Positions 25,415-32,289 of a DNA stretch of 64,000 nucleotides are shown piece after piece. Each line of letters begins with the position of its first letter. Position 1 is the first letter of the stretch. The notes under the pieces were generated by a model. It had not been told where the DNA came from. It did no database searches and saw only the letters and a list, made by a program, of their open reading frames with translations. The DNA is taken from contig NZ_JAENHP010000010.1 of assembly GCF_016834655.1 (NCBI RefSeq), forward strand, positions 1-64,000, written 5' to 3'. Source of the DNA: Paractinoplanes ovalisporus (lineage in GTDB: Bacteria > Actinomycetota > Actinomycetes > Mycobacteriales > Micromonosporaceae). Made by a program: the position numbers and the translations under genes.

Positions 25415-26305
25415 ATGGACGTTGTCGTGGTGGGGGCCGGGATCGCCGGGTTGTCGTGTGCACGGGCGCTGACCGACGGCGGGGCGCGGGTCCGGGTGGT
25501 CGAGCGGGGCCGGGTGGTCGGCGGCCGGCTGGCCAGCAAGCGGTACGACGGCCGGTATGCCGACATCGGCGCCGCGTACCTCGTCGCCGACGAGCCGGAC
25601 TTCACCGCCCAGGTCTCCTCGTGGCAGTCCCGCGGGCTGGCCCGGCCGTGGACCGACACCCTGCGCGTCTACCCGGGCGGCGAGCCCACGACCGGGCCGA
25701 TGCGGTGGGCGGCCCCCGGCGGTCTGCGGTCGCTCGCCACTGACCTGGCCAGGGGCCTCGACGTGCACCTGTCGACCCGGCTGGACGCGGTGCCCGATGA
25801 CGCGGACGCGGTCGTGCTCGCCATGCCGGGCCCGCAGGCGCTGCGTCTCGATCCGCCCCCGGCGGTCGCGGCCGCCGCGAACGCGCAGACCTGGCAGCCG
25901 GTGATCGCCGCCGTCCTGACCTATCCGTCCCGCGAGTGGGGCGATCTGCGGGGCGCGTTCGTCAACGACCACCCGACCCTGGCGACCGTCCACGACGACG
26001 GCGACCGCCGCGGCGACAATGCTCCCGTCCTGGTCGCCCACTCGACCGCCGATCTGGCCGCCCGATACCTGGACGACCCGAGCGGCGCCGGCCCGGTTCT
26101 CGCCGCCAGCGTCGGCGAGCTGTTGGGCCTGTCGGCGGAGCCGGAGGTGCACGTGCACCGCTGGACCTTTGCCCAGCCCGAGCCCGGCGAACCCGCGTAC
26201 GCGGTCGACGGCCGGGTCTGGTTGTGCGGTGACGCTTTCGGCCGCCCGCGCGTGCAGACCGCCTGGCTCTCCGGCCGCGCCGTCGCCCACGCTCTCCTCA
26301 GCTGA
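25415..26305 (+). CDS. FAD/NAD(P)-binding amine-oxidase-like protein (renalase-like)
   Basis: The 296-aa protein begins with the Rossmann motif VVVVGAGIAGLSCARALTDGGARVRVVERGRVVGGRLAS, followed by DGRYADIGAAYLVADEPDFTAQV, which is the pattern of short renalase-like flavoproteins, and ends with the FAD-binding segment DGRVWLCGDAFGRPRVQTAWLSGRAVAHAL. It oxidises an unknown small molecule; cytosolic, no signal peptide. There is no ribosome-binding site, consistent with the leaderless promoter directly upstream. It is divergent from the CrtU-like oxidoreductase and 51 bp upstream of a DUF427 gene. Confidence 0.82.
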   Translation: MDVVVVGAGIAGLSCARALTDGGARVRVVERGRVVGGRLASKRYDGRYADIGAAYLVADEPDFTAQVSSWQSRGLARPWTDTLRVYPGGEPTTGPMRWAAPGGLRSLATDLARGLDVHLSTRLDAVPDDADAVVLAMPGPQALRLDPPPAVAAAANAQTWQPVIAAVLTYPSREWGDLRGAFVNDHPTLATVHDDGDRRGDNAPVLVAHSTADLAARYLDDPSGAGPVLAASVGELLGLSAEPEVHVHRWTFAQPEPGEPAYAVDGRVWLCGDAFGRPRVQTAWLSGRAVAHALLS

Positions 26306-26356
26306 GATGCATCCAATTGCGGCCGCCCAGACGAAACTTCCCGGAGAGGTGAGCTG

Positions 26357-26818
26357 ATGGAATCAGTGTGGGATTACCCCCGCCCGCCCCGGCTCGAGCG
26401 CTCGCCCGCTCGGGTGTCGGTGGTCCATGCGGGACAACCGATAGCCGAAAGTGACCGGTGCTGGCGGGTTCTGGAGACCTCGCACCCGCCGGTCTACTAC
26501 GTGCCTCGCGACGACATCACTCCCGGGGTGCTGGCCCGAGCGGAGGGCCGCTCCCTCTGCGAGTTCAAGGGCGATGCGACGTACTGGGATCTGGTCGTCG
26601 GCGATGTCCGGATGCCCCGGGTGGGCTGGTCCTATGAGCGGCCGACTCCGGGATACGCCGAGATGGCCGGCGCGGTGGCGTTCTATCCGAGCCGCGTCGA
26701 CGAGTGCCGGGTCGACGGCGAACTCGTCCGGCCGCAGGAGGGTGACTTCTACGGCGGCTGGATCACCTCCGGCATCGCCGGCCCGTTCAAGGGCGGGCCG
26801 GGCACGATGGGCTGGTGA
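26357..26818 (+). CDS. DUF427 domain protein
   Basis: The 153-aa protein shows the DUF427 pattern: VWDYPRPPRLERSPARVSVVHAGQPIAESDRCWRVLETSHPPVYYVPRDDI, then CEFKGDATYWDL and AVAFYPSRVDECRVDGELV. DUF427 proteins are small beta-tent-fold enzymes of unknown reaction, some linked to nucleotide or isonitrile chemistry. A GGAGAGG ribosome-binding site precedes the ATG. The last 70 bases overlap the end of the convergent regulator gene, so the two transcripts may interfere. Confidence 0.85.
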   Translation: MESVWDYPRPPRLERSPARVSVVHAGQPIAESDRCWRVLETSHPPVYYVPRDDITPGVLARAEGRSLCEFKGDATYWDLVVGDVRMPRVGWSYERPTPGYAEMAGAVAFYPSRVDECRVDGELVRPQEGDFYGGWITSGIAGPFKGGPGTMGW

Positions 26819-27627
26819 CGGCCGGTCAGGGTGGCCAGCTTGACCGCGTCCGTCGTGTCCGGTGTGACGGTGAGGATGACCAGCCGCAGGTCGACGTCGT
26901 GCACGGTCAGCACGTCGCAGTCCAGAGTCACGTCGCCGACCAGAGGATTCGAGACGGTCTTGCGCTGGCCGCCGTGCCGGGCGACGGCCGGTTGGTCCCA
27001 CAACCTGGCAAAACGTCCGCCGGTGGCGAGGAGCGCGCCGACCAGGTCGTTGAGCTCGGCGTCGTCCGGATAGCGGTGCGTGGCGTCACGCAGGTCGGCC
27101 ACCAGCGACCGCTCGTGACGCTCCCAGTCGGTCATCCGGACCTGAATGTTCTCGCTGGTGAAGATCTGCCACAGCACGTTGCGGTCGCGGCCCGTGAGCG
27201 CGGCCGGGTCTCCGAGCAGGGCCGCCCATGCCCGGTTGGCGGTCAGCAGCGTCCAGGTCGCGTCGTACACGGCGAGCGGGACATCGCCGAGCCGGGCGGC
27301 GAGCCGCTGGACGCCCTCGGTGATCTGCCGGGGCACGGTCCCGCCCGGTGGCAGCGTGTGACCGGCCAGCCGGGCCAGCATGCCGTACTCGTCGTGGGTG
27401 GCCCGCAGGGCCCGGGCCAGCGACCGGACGACGTCGATGCTCGGCCGGGCCCGATCCTGCTCCAGCCGTTTGACGTACTCGGGAGACACCCCGGCCAGCC
27501 GGGCCAGTTCGGCGCGGCGTAACCCTGGTGTGCGCCGCTCCGCCTCGGCGCCCGGCAACCCGAGGTCCGCCGGGTCGGTCCGGTGCCGCCAGGCCCGGAG
27601 CACCGCTCCCAAGGTCAACTTCGTCAT
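26749..27627 (-). CDS. XRE-family regulator with MmyB-type ligand-binding domain
   Basis: The 292-aa protein has an N-terminal helix-turn-helix (RTPGLRRAELARLAGVSPEYVKRLEQDRARPSIDVVRSLARAL) and a C-terminal MmyB-like PAS domain (YDATWTLLTANRAWAALLGDP, NVLWQIFTSENIQVRMTDWERHERSLVADLR). This class in actinobacteria usually represses a neighbouring divergent dehydrogenase or hydrolase and senses a fatty-acid-like ligand. It is divergent from the hydrolase/SDR pair at 27745-29419, its likely target. A CATAG-N6-CTATG dyad (27625-27640) overlaps its own start codon and could be an autoregulatory operator. Its 3' end overlaps the DUF427 gene. Confidence 0.87.
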   Translation of the reverse strand: MTKLTLGAVLRAWRHRTDPADLGLPGAEAERRTPGLRRAELARLAGVSPEYVKRLEQDRARPSIDVVRSLARALRATHDEYGMLARLAGHTLPPGGTVPRQITEGVQRLAARLGDVPLAVYDATWTLLTANRAWAALLGDPAALTGRDRNVLWQIFTSENIQVRMTDWERHERSLVADLRDATHRYPDDAELNDLVGALLATGGRFARLWDQPAVARHGGQRKTVSNPLVGDVTLDCDVLTVHDVDLRLVILTVTPDTTDAVKLATLTGRHQPIVPGPPLNGPAMPEVIQPP

Positions 27628-27744
27628 AGCGGCAACTATGCCCTGCGCCGGGTGGTACAGACCGGGCCACTCACCATCGGCATGACCACGCGGCCGTCCG
27701 GAAAGACATCACGGCACCAGATCGATCAAGGAGGTCCGACGACA

Positions 27745-28713
27745 ATGAGCACGGCCATCTCGGAAGCCGGCAACATTCCGGTCAACGCCGCCACCCCCGT
27801 GGTCACCTACAGCCCGGTGGTGTTCGACGTGCCCGGCCGGGCCGCGCCGCTCGAGATCAAGGTGTCCGCTCCCGCGACCGGGACCGACCTGCCGATCATC
27901 CTGCTGTCGCACGGCCACGGCGAGACCAACTTCATCGCCTCGCTGCACGGCAACGCGCCCATGGCCGGCTTCTACGCGGCGCACGGATTCGTCGTCGTCC
28001 AGCCCACCCACCTGGACGACAAAGCCCTCGGGCTGCGCGACTCCGGCCACCCCGAGGCGCCGATGTTCTGGCGCAGCCGCGTCACCGACATGCACTTCAT
28101 CCTCGACCACCTCGACGAGATCGAAGCGACCGTCCCCGGACTCGCCGGCCGGCTGGACCGCGACCGCATCGCCGCCGTCGGGCACTCACTCGGCGGGCAC
28201 ACCACCTCGATGCTGCTGGGCAGCCGGGTCGACGACCCCGAGGACCCGCAGACCGGCGACCTGTCCGATCCGCGGATCAAGGTCGGCGTCATCCTGGCCT
28301 CGCCCGGCGTCTCCGACGAGCCGACCGACGGCGTGATGATGCAACGCGTACGGATGCTGCGGTTCATCAACTTCGACACCATGACCACGCCCGCGCTGGT
28401 GGTGGCCGGCGACAAGGACCTCAACGAGAACTTCTCCACCCGGCTGAGCTACCGCAGCGACGCCTACACCCACGCGCCGGCCCCCAAGACCCTGCTGACC
28501 ATGCACGGCGCCGAGCACATCTTCGGCGGCATCACCGGTTTCGACACGGTGGAGACCACCGACGAGGATCCGGAGCGGGTCGCCACGCTGCGCGCGATGA
28601 TCTGGGCGTACCTGCGATCCGCCCTCTACCCCGACGACAAGGCCTGGCCCGCGGCGGTCGAAGCGCTGGAGAGCGGCGCCGCCACCTCGTCCGGAACCGT
28701 CGAGTCCAAGTAG
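27745..28713 (+). CDS. Alpha/beta hydrolase (chlorophyllase/dienelactone-hydrolase-like)
   Basis: The 322-aa protein has an alpha/beta hydrolase fold with IILLSHGHGETNF (oxyanion region), the nucleophile elbow AAVGHSLGGHTTSM (S148), a late LVVAGDKDLNENF strand carrying the catalytic aspartate and HGAEHIFGG with the histidine. An excellent AGGAGG ribosome-binding site lies before the ATG at 27745; upstream codons are not coding. No signal peptide. The next gene, an SDR, starts 7 bp after its stop, so they form an operon probably controlled by the divergent MmyB-type regulator. Substrate unknown. Confidence 0.85.
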   Translation: MSTAISEAGNIPVNAATPVVTYSPVVFDVPGRAAPLEIKVSAPATGTDLPIILLSHGHGETNFIASLHGNAPMAGFYAAHGFVVVQPTHLDDKALGLRDSGHPEAPMFWRSRVTDMHFILDHLDEIEATVPGLAGRLDRDRIAAVGHSLGGHTTSMLLGSRVDDPEDPQTGDLSDPRIKVGVILASPGVSDEPTDGVMMQRVRMLRFINFDTMTTPALVVAGDKDLNENFSTRLSYRSDAYTHAPAPKTLLTMHGAEHIFGGITGFDTVETTDEDPERVATLRAMIWAYLRSALYPDDKAWPAAVEALESGAATSSGTVESK

Positions 28714-28720
28714 GCAGCTC

Positions 28721-29419
28721 ATGACATCACCCACAGTCCTCGTCGCCGGCGCGTCGCGCACCATCGGACGGGCCATCGCGGAAGAGTTCCTGCGCCGCGG
28801 ATGGCAGGTCATCGGCACGGTCCGCGACCCCGCCCGCCGTACGGAGCTGCACGACCTGGCGGACCGCTCGGACGGCCGCCTCGAGATCGAGCAACTCGAC
28901 GTCACCCGCGACGACCACCCGGCCGCCCTCTCCGAGCGCCTGGCCGGCCGTGAGCTGGACGTGCTGTTCGTCAACGCCGGCACCAACAGCAACGACCAGA
29001 CCCCGATCGCGCAGGTCCCGGTGGCCGACTTCACGAAGGTCATGGTGACCAACGCGCTCGGCCCGATGCGCGTCATCGAGGCGCTCGCCGGCCTGGTCAG
29101 CCCGGCCGGTCTCATCGGGGCGATGTCGTCCGGCCAGGCCAGCATCACCGGCAACACGAAGGGCTCGCACGAGCTCTACCGGGGCAGCAAGGCCGCCCTG
29201 AACATGTTCATGCGCGGATACGCGGCCCGCCAGCCGGAGGGAACCAGCCGCGCGCTCGTGCTGATGGCGCCCGGCTGGATCAGGACGGACATCGGCGGCC
29301 CGGACGCGCCGTTCACCATCGACGACAACATCCCGAAGGTCGTCGACGTCCTGCTGGCCAAACGGGAACGGCCGGGCCTGGAGTATCTCGACTACGAGGG
29401 GAAAACCGTCGCCTGGTGA
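28721..29419 (+). CDS. Short-chain dehydrogenase/reductase (SDR)
   Basis: The 232-aa protein has the classical SDR cofactor motif VLVAGASRTIGRAIAEEFLRRG, the NAG motif VNAGTNSND, an active-site serine strand GAMSSGQASITGNTKG and the YRGSK catalytic YxxxK. The TVRDPARR segment after strand 2 suits NADP(H). It is predicted to interconvert an alcohol and a ketone on an unknown substrate. It is co-transcribed with the alpha/beta hydrolase 7 bp upstream; the pair may degrade or detoxify an ester or lactone. Confidence 0.87.
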   Translation: MTSPTVLVAGASRTIGRAIAEEFLRRGWQVIGTVRDPARRTELHDLADRSDGRLEIEQLDVTRDDHPAALSERLAGRELDVLFVNAGTNSNDQTPIAQVPVADFTKVMVTNALGPMRVIEALAGLVSPAGLIGAMSSGQASITGNTKGSHELYRGSKAALNMFMRGYAARQPEGTSRALVLMAPGWIRTDIGGPDAPFTIDDNIPKVVDVLLAKRERPGLEYLDYEGKTVAW

Positions 29420-29590
29420 ACCCCTCCCGACGGCAACCGCGGCGCCGGCAGCCGATCAGTACCGTAAACCGGCTGAACGGGCGGCCTCGGAACCTCCGCG
29501 AGATGGATAGCCTCCGATGAGCCCGCATGCGGTGGGACGTGCAAGCCCGTCACTACCGCATACGGGACCGAATCGGACGGAGGGCATGGC

Positions 29591-31183
29591 ATGAGACGAC
29601 TCCTGGCGTCAATCGTCGCTACGGCCGTCGGGCTGGCGGTCGGGGGCGGCATGATCCCGTCCACGGCTCAGGCTCACAGCGGGAACCCTGGATATACCCC
29701 GCCCCCCATCGCGTGGGGTGCGTGCGCCAACGCGACCCTGAAGGCGCGCGGTGCCGAATGTGGCTTCGTGATCGTTCCGCTCGACTACGCGCGCCCGGGC
29801 GGCACGAAGATCAAGATTGCGGTGTCACGCATCAAGGCCAAGTCGCCCGCGGCCGACTATCAGGGCGTCATGCTGGTCAACCCGGGTGGGCCGGGCGGGT
29901 CGGGCCTGATCTACTCGGTGTTGCAGTCGGCGATTCCGAACAACGCCGGTCTCGACTACGACTGGATCGGGTTCGATCCGCGCGGTGTCGGTTCGAGCGT
30001 GCCCGCGCTGACCTGTGACGGGAACGTCGCCGGCTACAACCGGCCCTACTACGTGCCGGTCACCAAGGAGCTCGAGAAGACCTGGCTTGGCCGGTCCAAG
30101 GCGTACGCGCAGGCGTGTGCCCGAGCCGGCGGCCCGCTGCTCGACCACCTGAAGAGCACCGACAACGTGGCCGACATGGAGAGCATCCGCAAGGCGCTGG
30201 GCCAGAAGCAGATCAACTTCTACGGCTTCTCGTACGGCACCTACCTCGGGCAGGTCTACGCCACCCTGCACCCGAACCAGGTGCGGCGGATGGTGTTCGA
30301 CGGTGTCGTCGACCCGCGAGGCGTCTGGTACGACGCCAACCTCAGTCAGGACATCCAGTTCGACAAGAACATGGACGTCTACTTCGCCTGGGTGGCCAAG
30401 TACGACGCGGTGTACCACCTGGGCACCACGGGCAAGGCCGTGAAGGCCAAGTACTACGCCACGCTGCAGAAGCTGCGCAAGGCACCGGCCGAAGGCAAGA
30501 TCGGTCCGGACGAGTGGAACGACATCTTCGTCTCGGCCGGCTACTACGTGTACGGCTGGGAGGACGTGGCCACCGCGTTCTCGGCCTACGTCAACGACGG
30601 TGACGCCGCCGGCCTGCTGGAGCTCTACTCGGAGCCCGGCCCGGGCACGGACAACGGCTACGCGATCTACCTCGGCACCCAGTGCACCGACGTGAAGTGG
30701 CCCAGCAGCTGGAGCAAGTGGCAGCGGGACAACTGGCGGATCTACAGCAAGTACCCGTTCATCACGTGGAACAACGCCTGGTACAACGCGCCTTGCCTGT
30801 TCTGGAAGGGTGACGTGGGCCGGCCGGTCTCCGTGGACGGCCGGAAGGCCCCGTCGATCCTGCTGATCAACGAGACCAACGACGCGGCCACGCCATACCC
30901 GGGCAGCCTGGAGATCCGCAAGCGGTTCCCCCGCTCGGTTCTCGTCGAGGGCGTCGGCGGCACCACGCACTCCGGCTCACTGAGCGGCATCGCCTGCACG
31001 GACGACACGATCGCGGCCTACCTGGAGACCGGCGCCCTGCCGGACCGGGTCCGCGGCAACCGGTCCGACAAGCAGTGCGAGCCCGTCCCGCAGCCGGACC
31101 CGACCGCGGCGGCGGCCCATACACTCTCGTCCACCGGCAGCATGAAGTCGTTGCTACGCCAGGAGGCGCCTGTCGTGCGCTGA
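29591..31183 (+). CDS. Secreted S33 tripeptidyl-aminopeptidase-like alpha/beta hydrolase
   Basis: The 530-aa protein has a cleavable signal peptide (MRRLLASIVATAVGLAVGGGMIPSTAQAHS). It shows the SlpD/SlpE/TAP family pattern: CGFVIVPLDYARPGG, VMLVNPGGPGGSGL (oxyanion), DWIGFDPRGVGSS, the nucleophile elbow YGFSYGTYLGQVYA (S214), the GVVDPRGVWYD cap and a C-terminal TAP-like domain with DAATPYPGSLEIRKRF and GGTTHSGSLSGIAC (aspartate and histidine). Such enzymes release tripeptides from peptides outside the cell in mycelial actinobacteria. A GGAGGG ribosome-binding site and a strong terminator bracket the gene, so it is a single transcription unit. Confidence 0.9.
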   Translation: MRRLLASIVATAVGLAVGGGMIPSTAQAHSGNPGYTPPPIAWGACANATLKARGAECGFVIVPLDYARPGGTKIKIAVSRIKAKSPAADYQGVMLVNPGGPGGSGLIYSVLQSAIPNNAGLDYDWIGFDPRGVGSSVPALTCDGNVAGYNRPYYVPVTKELEKTWLGRSKAYAQACARAGGPLLDHLKSTDNVADMESIRKALGQKQINFYGFSYGTYLGQVYATLHPNQVRRMVFDGVVDPRGVWYDANLSQDIQFDKNMDVYFAWVAKYDAVYHLGTTGKAVKAKYYATLQKLRKAPAEGKIGPDEWNDIFVSAGYYVYGWEDVATAFSAYVNDGDAAGLLELYSEPGPGTDNGYAIYLGTQCTDVKWPSSWSKWQRDNWRIYSKYPFITWNNAWYNAPCLFWKGDVGRPVSVDGRKAPSILLINETNDAATPYPGSLEIRKRFPRSVLVEGVGGTTHSGSLSGIACTDDTIAAYLETGALPDRVRGNRSDKQCEPVPQPDPTAAAAHTLSSTGSMKSLLRQEAPVVR

Positions 31184-31201
31184 CAACCGGCAGCACTGAC
31201 C

Positions 31202-31233
31202 GGGGCCGGGGGCGGCAGTGCGCCCCCGGCCCC
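31202..31233 (+). terminator. Strong hairpin between convergent genes
   Basis: A perfect 13-bp stem (GGGGCCGGGGGCG paired with CGCCCCCGGCCCC) with a six-base loop GCAGTG lies 18 bp after the peptidase stop. No U-tract follows, as is usual for actinobacterial terminators. It can also serve the convergent LuxR-type gene ending at 31279. Confidence 0.85.
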
Positions 31234-31278
31234 GTTCGTCCGGACCCGGGTGCTCAGTTCGAACTGCGAGCAGGTAAA

Positions 31279-32196
31279 TCATGAATTGGCCGTGGGGGAT
31301 TCCGGTCGAGGGGCTGGAGGGCCGCTCTTGAGGGCTGCGCCGAGCGCGAGGCCGAGCTGGAACCGGTTCTCCACCCCGTAGCGATCCATCAGCCGGCGAA
31401 CCAGATTCGTGACCGAGCGAACGCTGATCCTCAGGGTGGCCGCGGCGGACGCGTCGGTGTGCCGCCGGGCCAGCAGCGTGATGAGCGCGCGTTCCCGGTC
31501 GGTCAGGGACGCGGACGGTGCATCGGGGGCGGGTCGGCCGGCCACCTTCCACAGATGGTCGAACAGCGCGGTCAGCATCCGCAGGAACGCCGGTTGGGCG
31601 ACCTCGAGCCAGCCGCGACCGGTGTCCTGCGGGTCGGCCGGGAACAGTGCCACCCGGTCGTCGATCATAAGCAGTTTCGCCGGCAGGGCGGCCAGCACGC
31701 TCGGGCATGGTGATCGGAGAACCCGGGTGGTGGTCGAGCCGGTCAGGCCGGAGACGTCGATCGGCCCGATGGCCAGCAGCTTCATCGCCGTGCCGGGAGC
31801 CTCCCGCCGGGCCAGCAGCTGTCTGCTGTGCCGGCCGAGCACCTGGGTGGCCAGGTCATGGTCGTTGGTCATGAGCTCGGTCATCCGGCGCCGGACCAGT
31901 TGCTCGCTGGGCAGGTGCCGCATGCCGTCGACGGACACGGCCGGGCGCCGTGCCCGTAGGCCCGAAACCGCCTGGCCGACCGGTGCACAGGCCCAGGTTG
32001 TGCCGGTCATCCGCGCCGCGCCGGCCACCCGGAGTTCTTCGAGGGCTTCGGTCACCCTCCAGATCGGAAGGTCCAAGCCTTGCGACAGGGTGCCCGCGGA
32101 CTGGGCGCCCTGTGTCGTCATCGTGCGGAACAGCAGGTCGGCGTCGCTGGATAGTCCCCACCGGGTCAGCGAAGGGACCGCAACTGTCTGAGTCAT
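31279..32196 (-). CDS. LuxR-family (GerE-type HTH) transcriptional regulator
   Basis: The 305-aa protein ends with a GerE/LuxR helix-turn-helix (SLTDRERALITLLARRHTDASAAATLRISVRSVTNLVRRLMDRYGVENRFQLGLAL). Upstream it has a winged-helix-like part (LLFRTMTTQGAQSAGTLSQGLDLPIWRVTEALEELRVAG) and a phospholipase-D-like middle region (VRRRMTELMTNDHDLATQVLG...). This layout is common in actinobacterial LuxR proteins of the TrmB-like type. The ATG at 32196 follows a GGGGGAA ribosome-binding site; a TTG one codon earlier is less likely. It lies downstream of, and in the same direction as, the secreted FG-GAP gene, with a 93-bp gap. Confidence 0.85.
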   Translation of the reverse strand: MTQTVAVPSLTRWGLSSDADLLFRTMTTQGAQSAGTLSQGLDLPIWRVTEALEELRVAGAARMTGTTWACAPVGQAVSGLRARRPAVSVDGMRHLPSEQLVRRRMTELMTNDHDLATQVLGRHSRQLLARREAPGTAMKLLAIGPIDVSGLTGSTTTRVLRSPCPSVLAALPAKLLMIDDRVALFPADPQDTGRGWLEVAQPAFLRMLTALFDHLWKVAGRPAPDAPSASLTDRERALITLLARRHTDASAAATLRISVRSVTNLVRRLMDRYGVENRFQLGLALGAALKSGPPAPRPESPTANS

Positions 32197-32289
32197 CAAC
32201 TTCCCCCGTGGTCGGGCAACCGCTTGTTACCGGACGGTAGCGTCAATCGGGATGATCCATCCATAGCCCGTCGAATTGGCGACAAGCGC

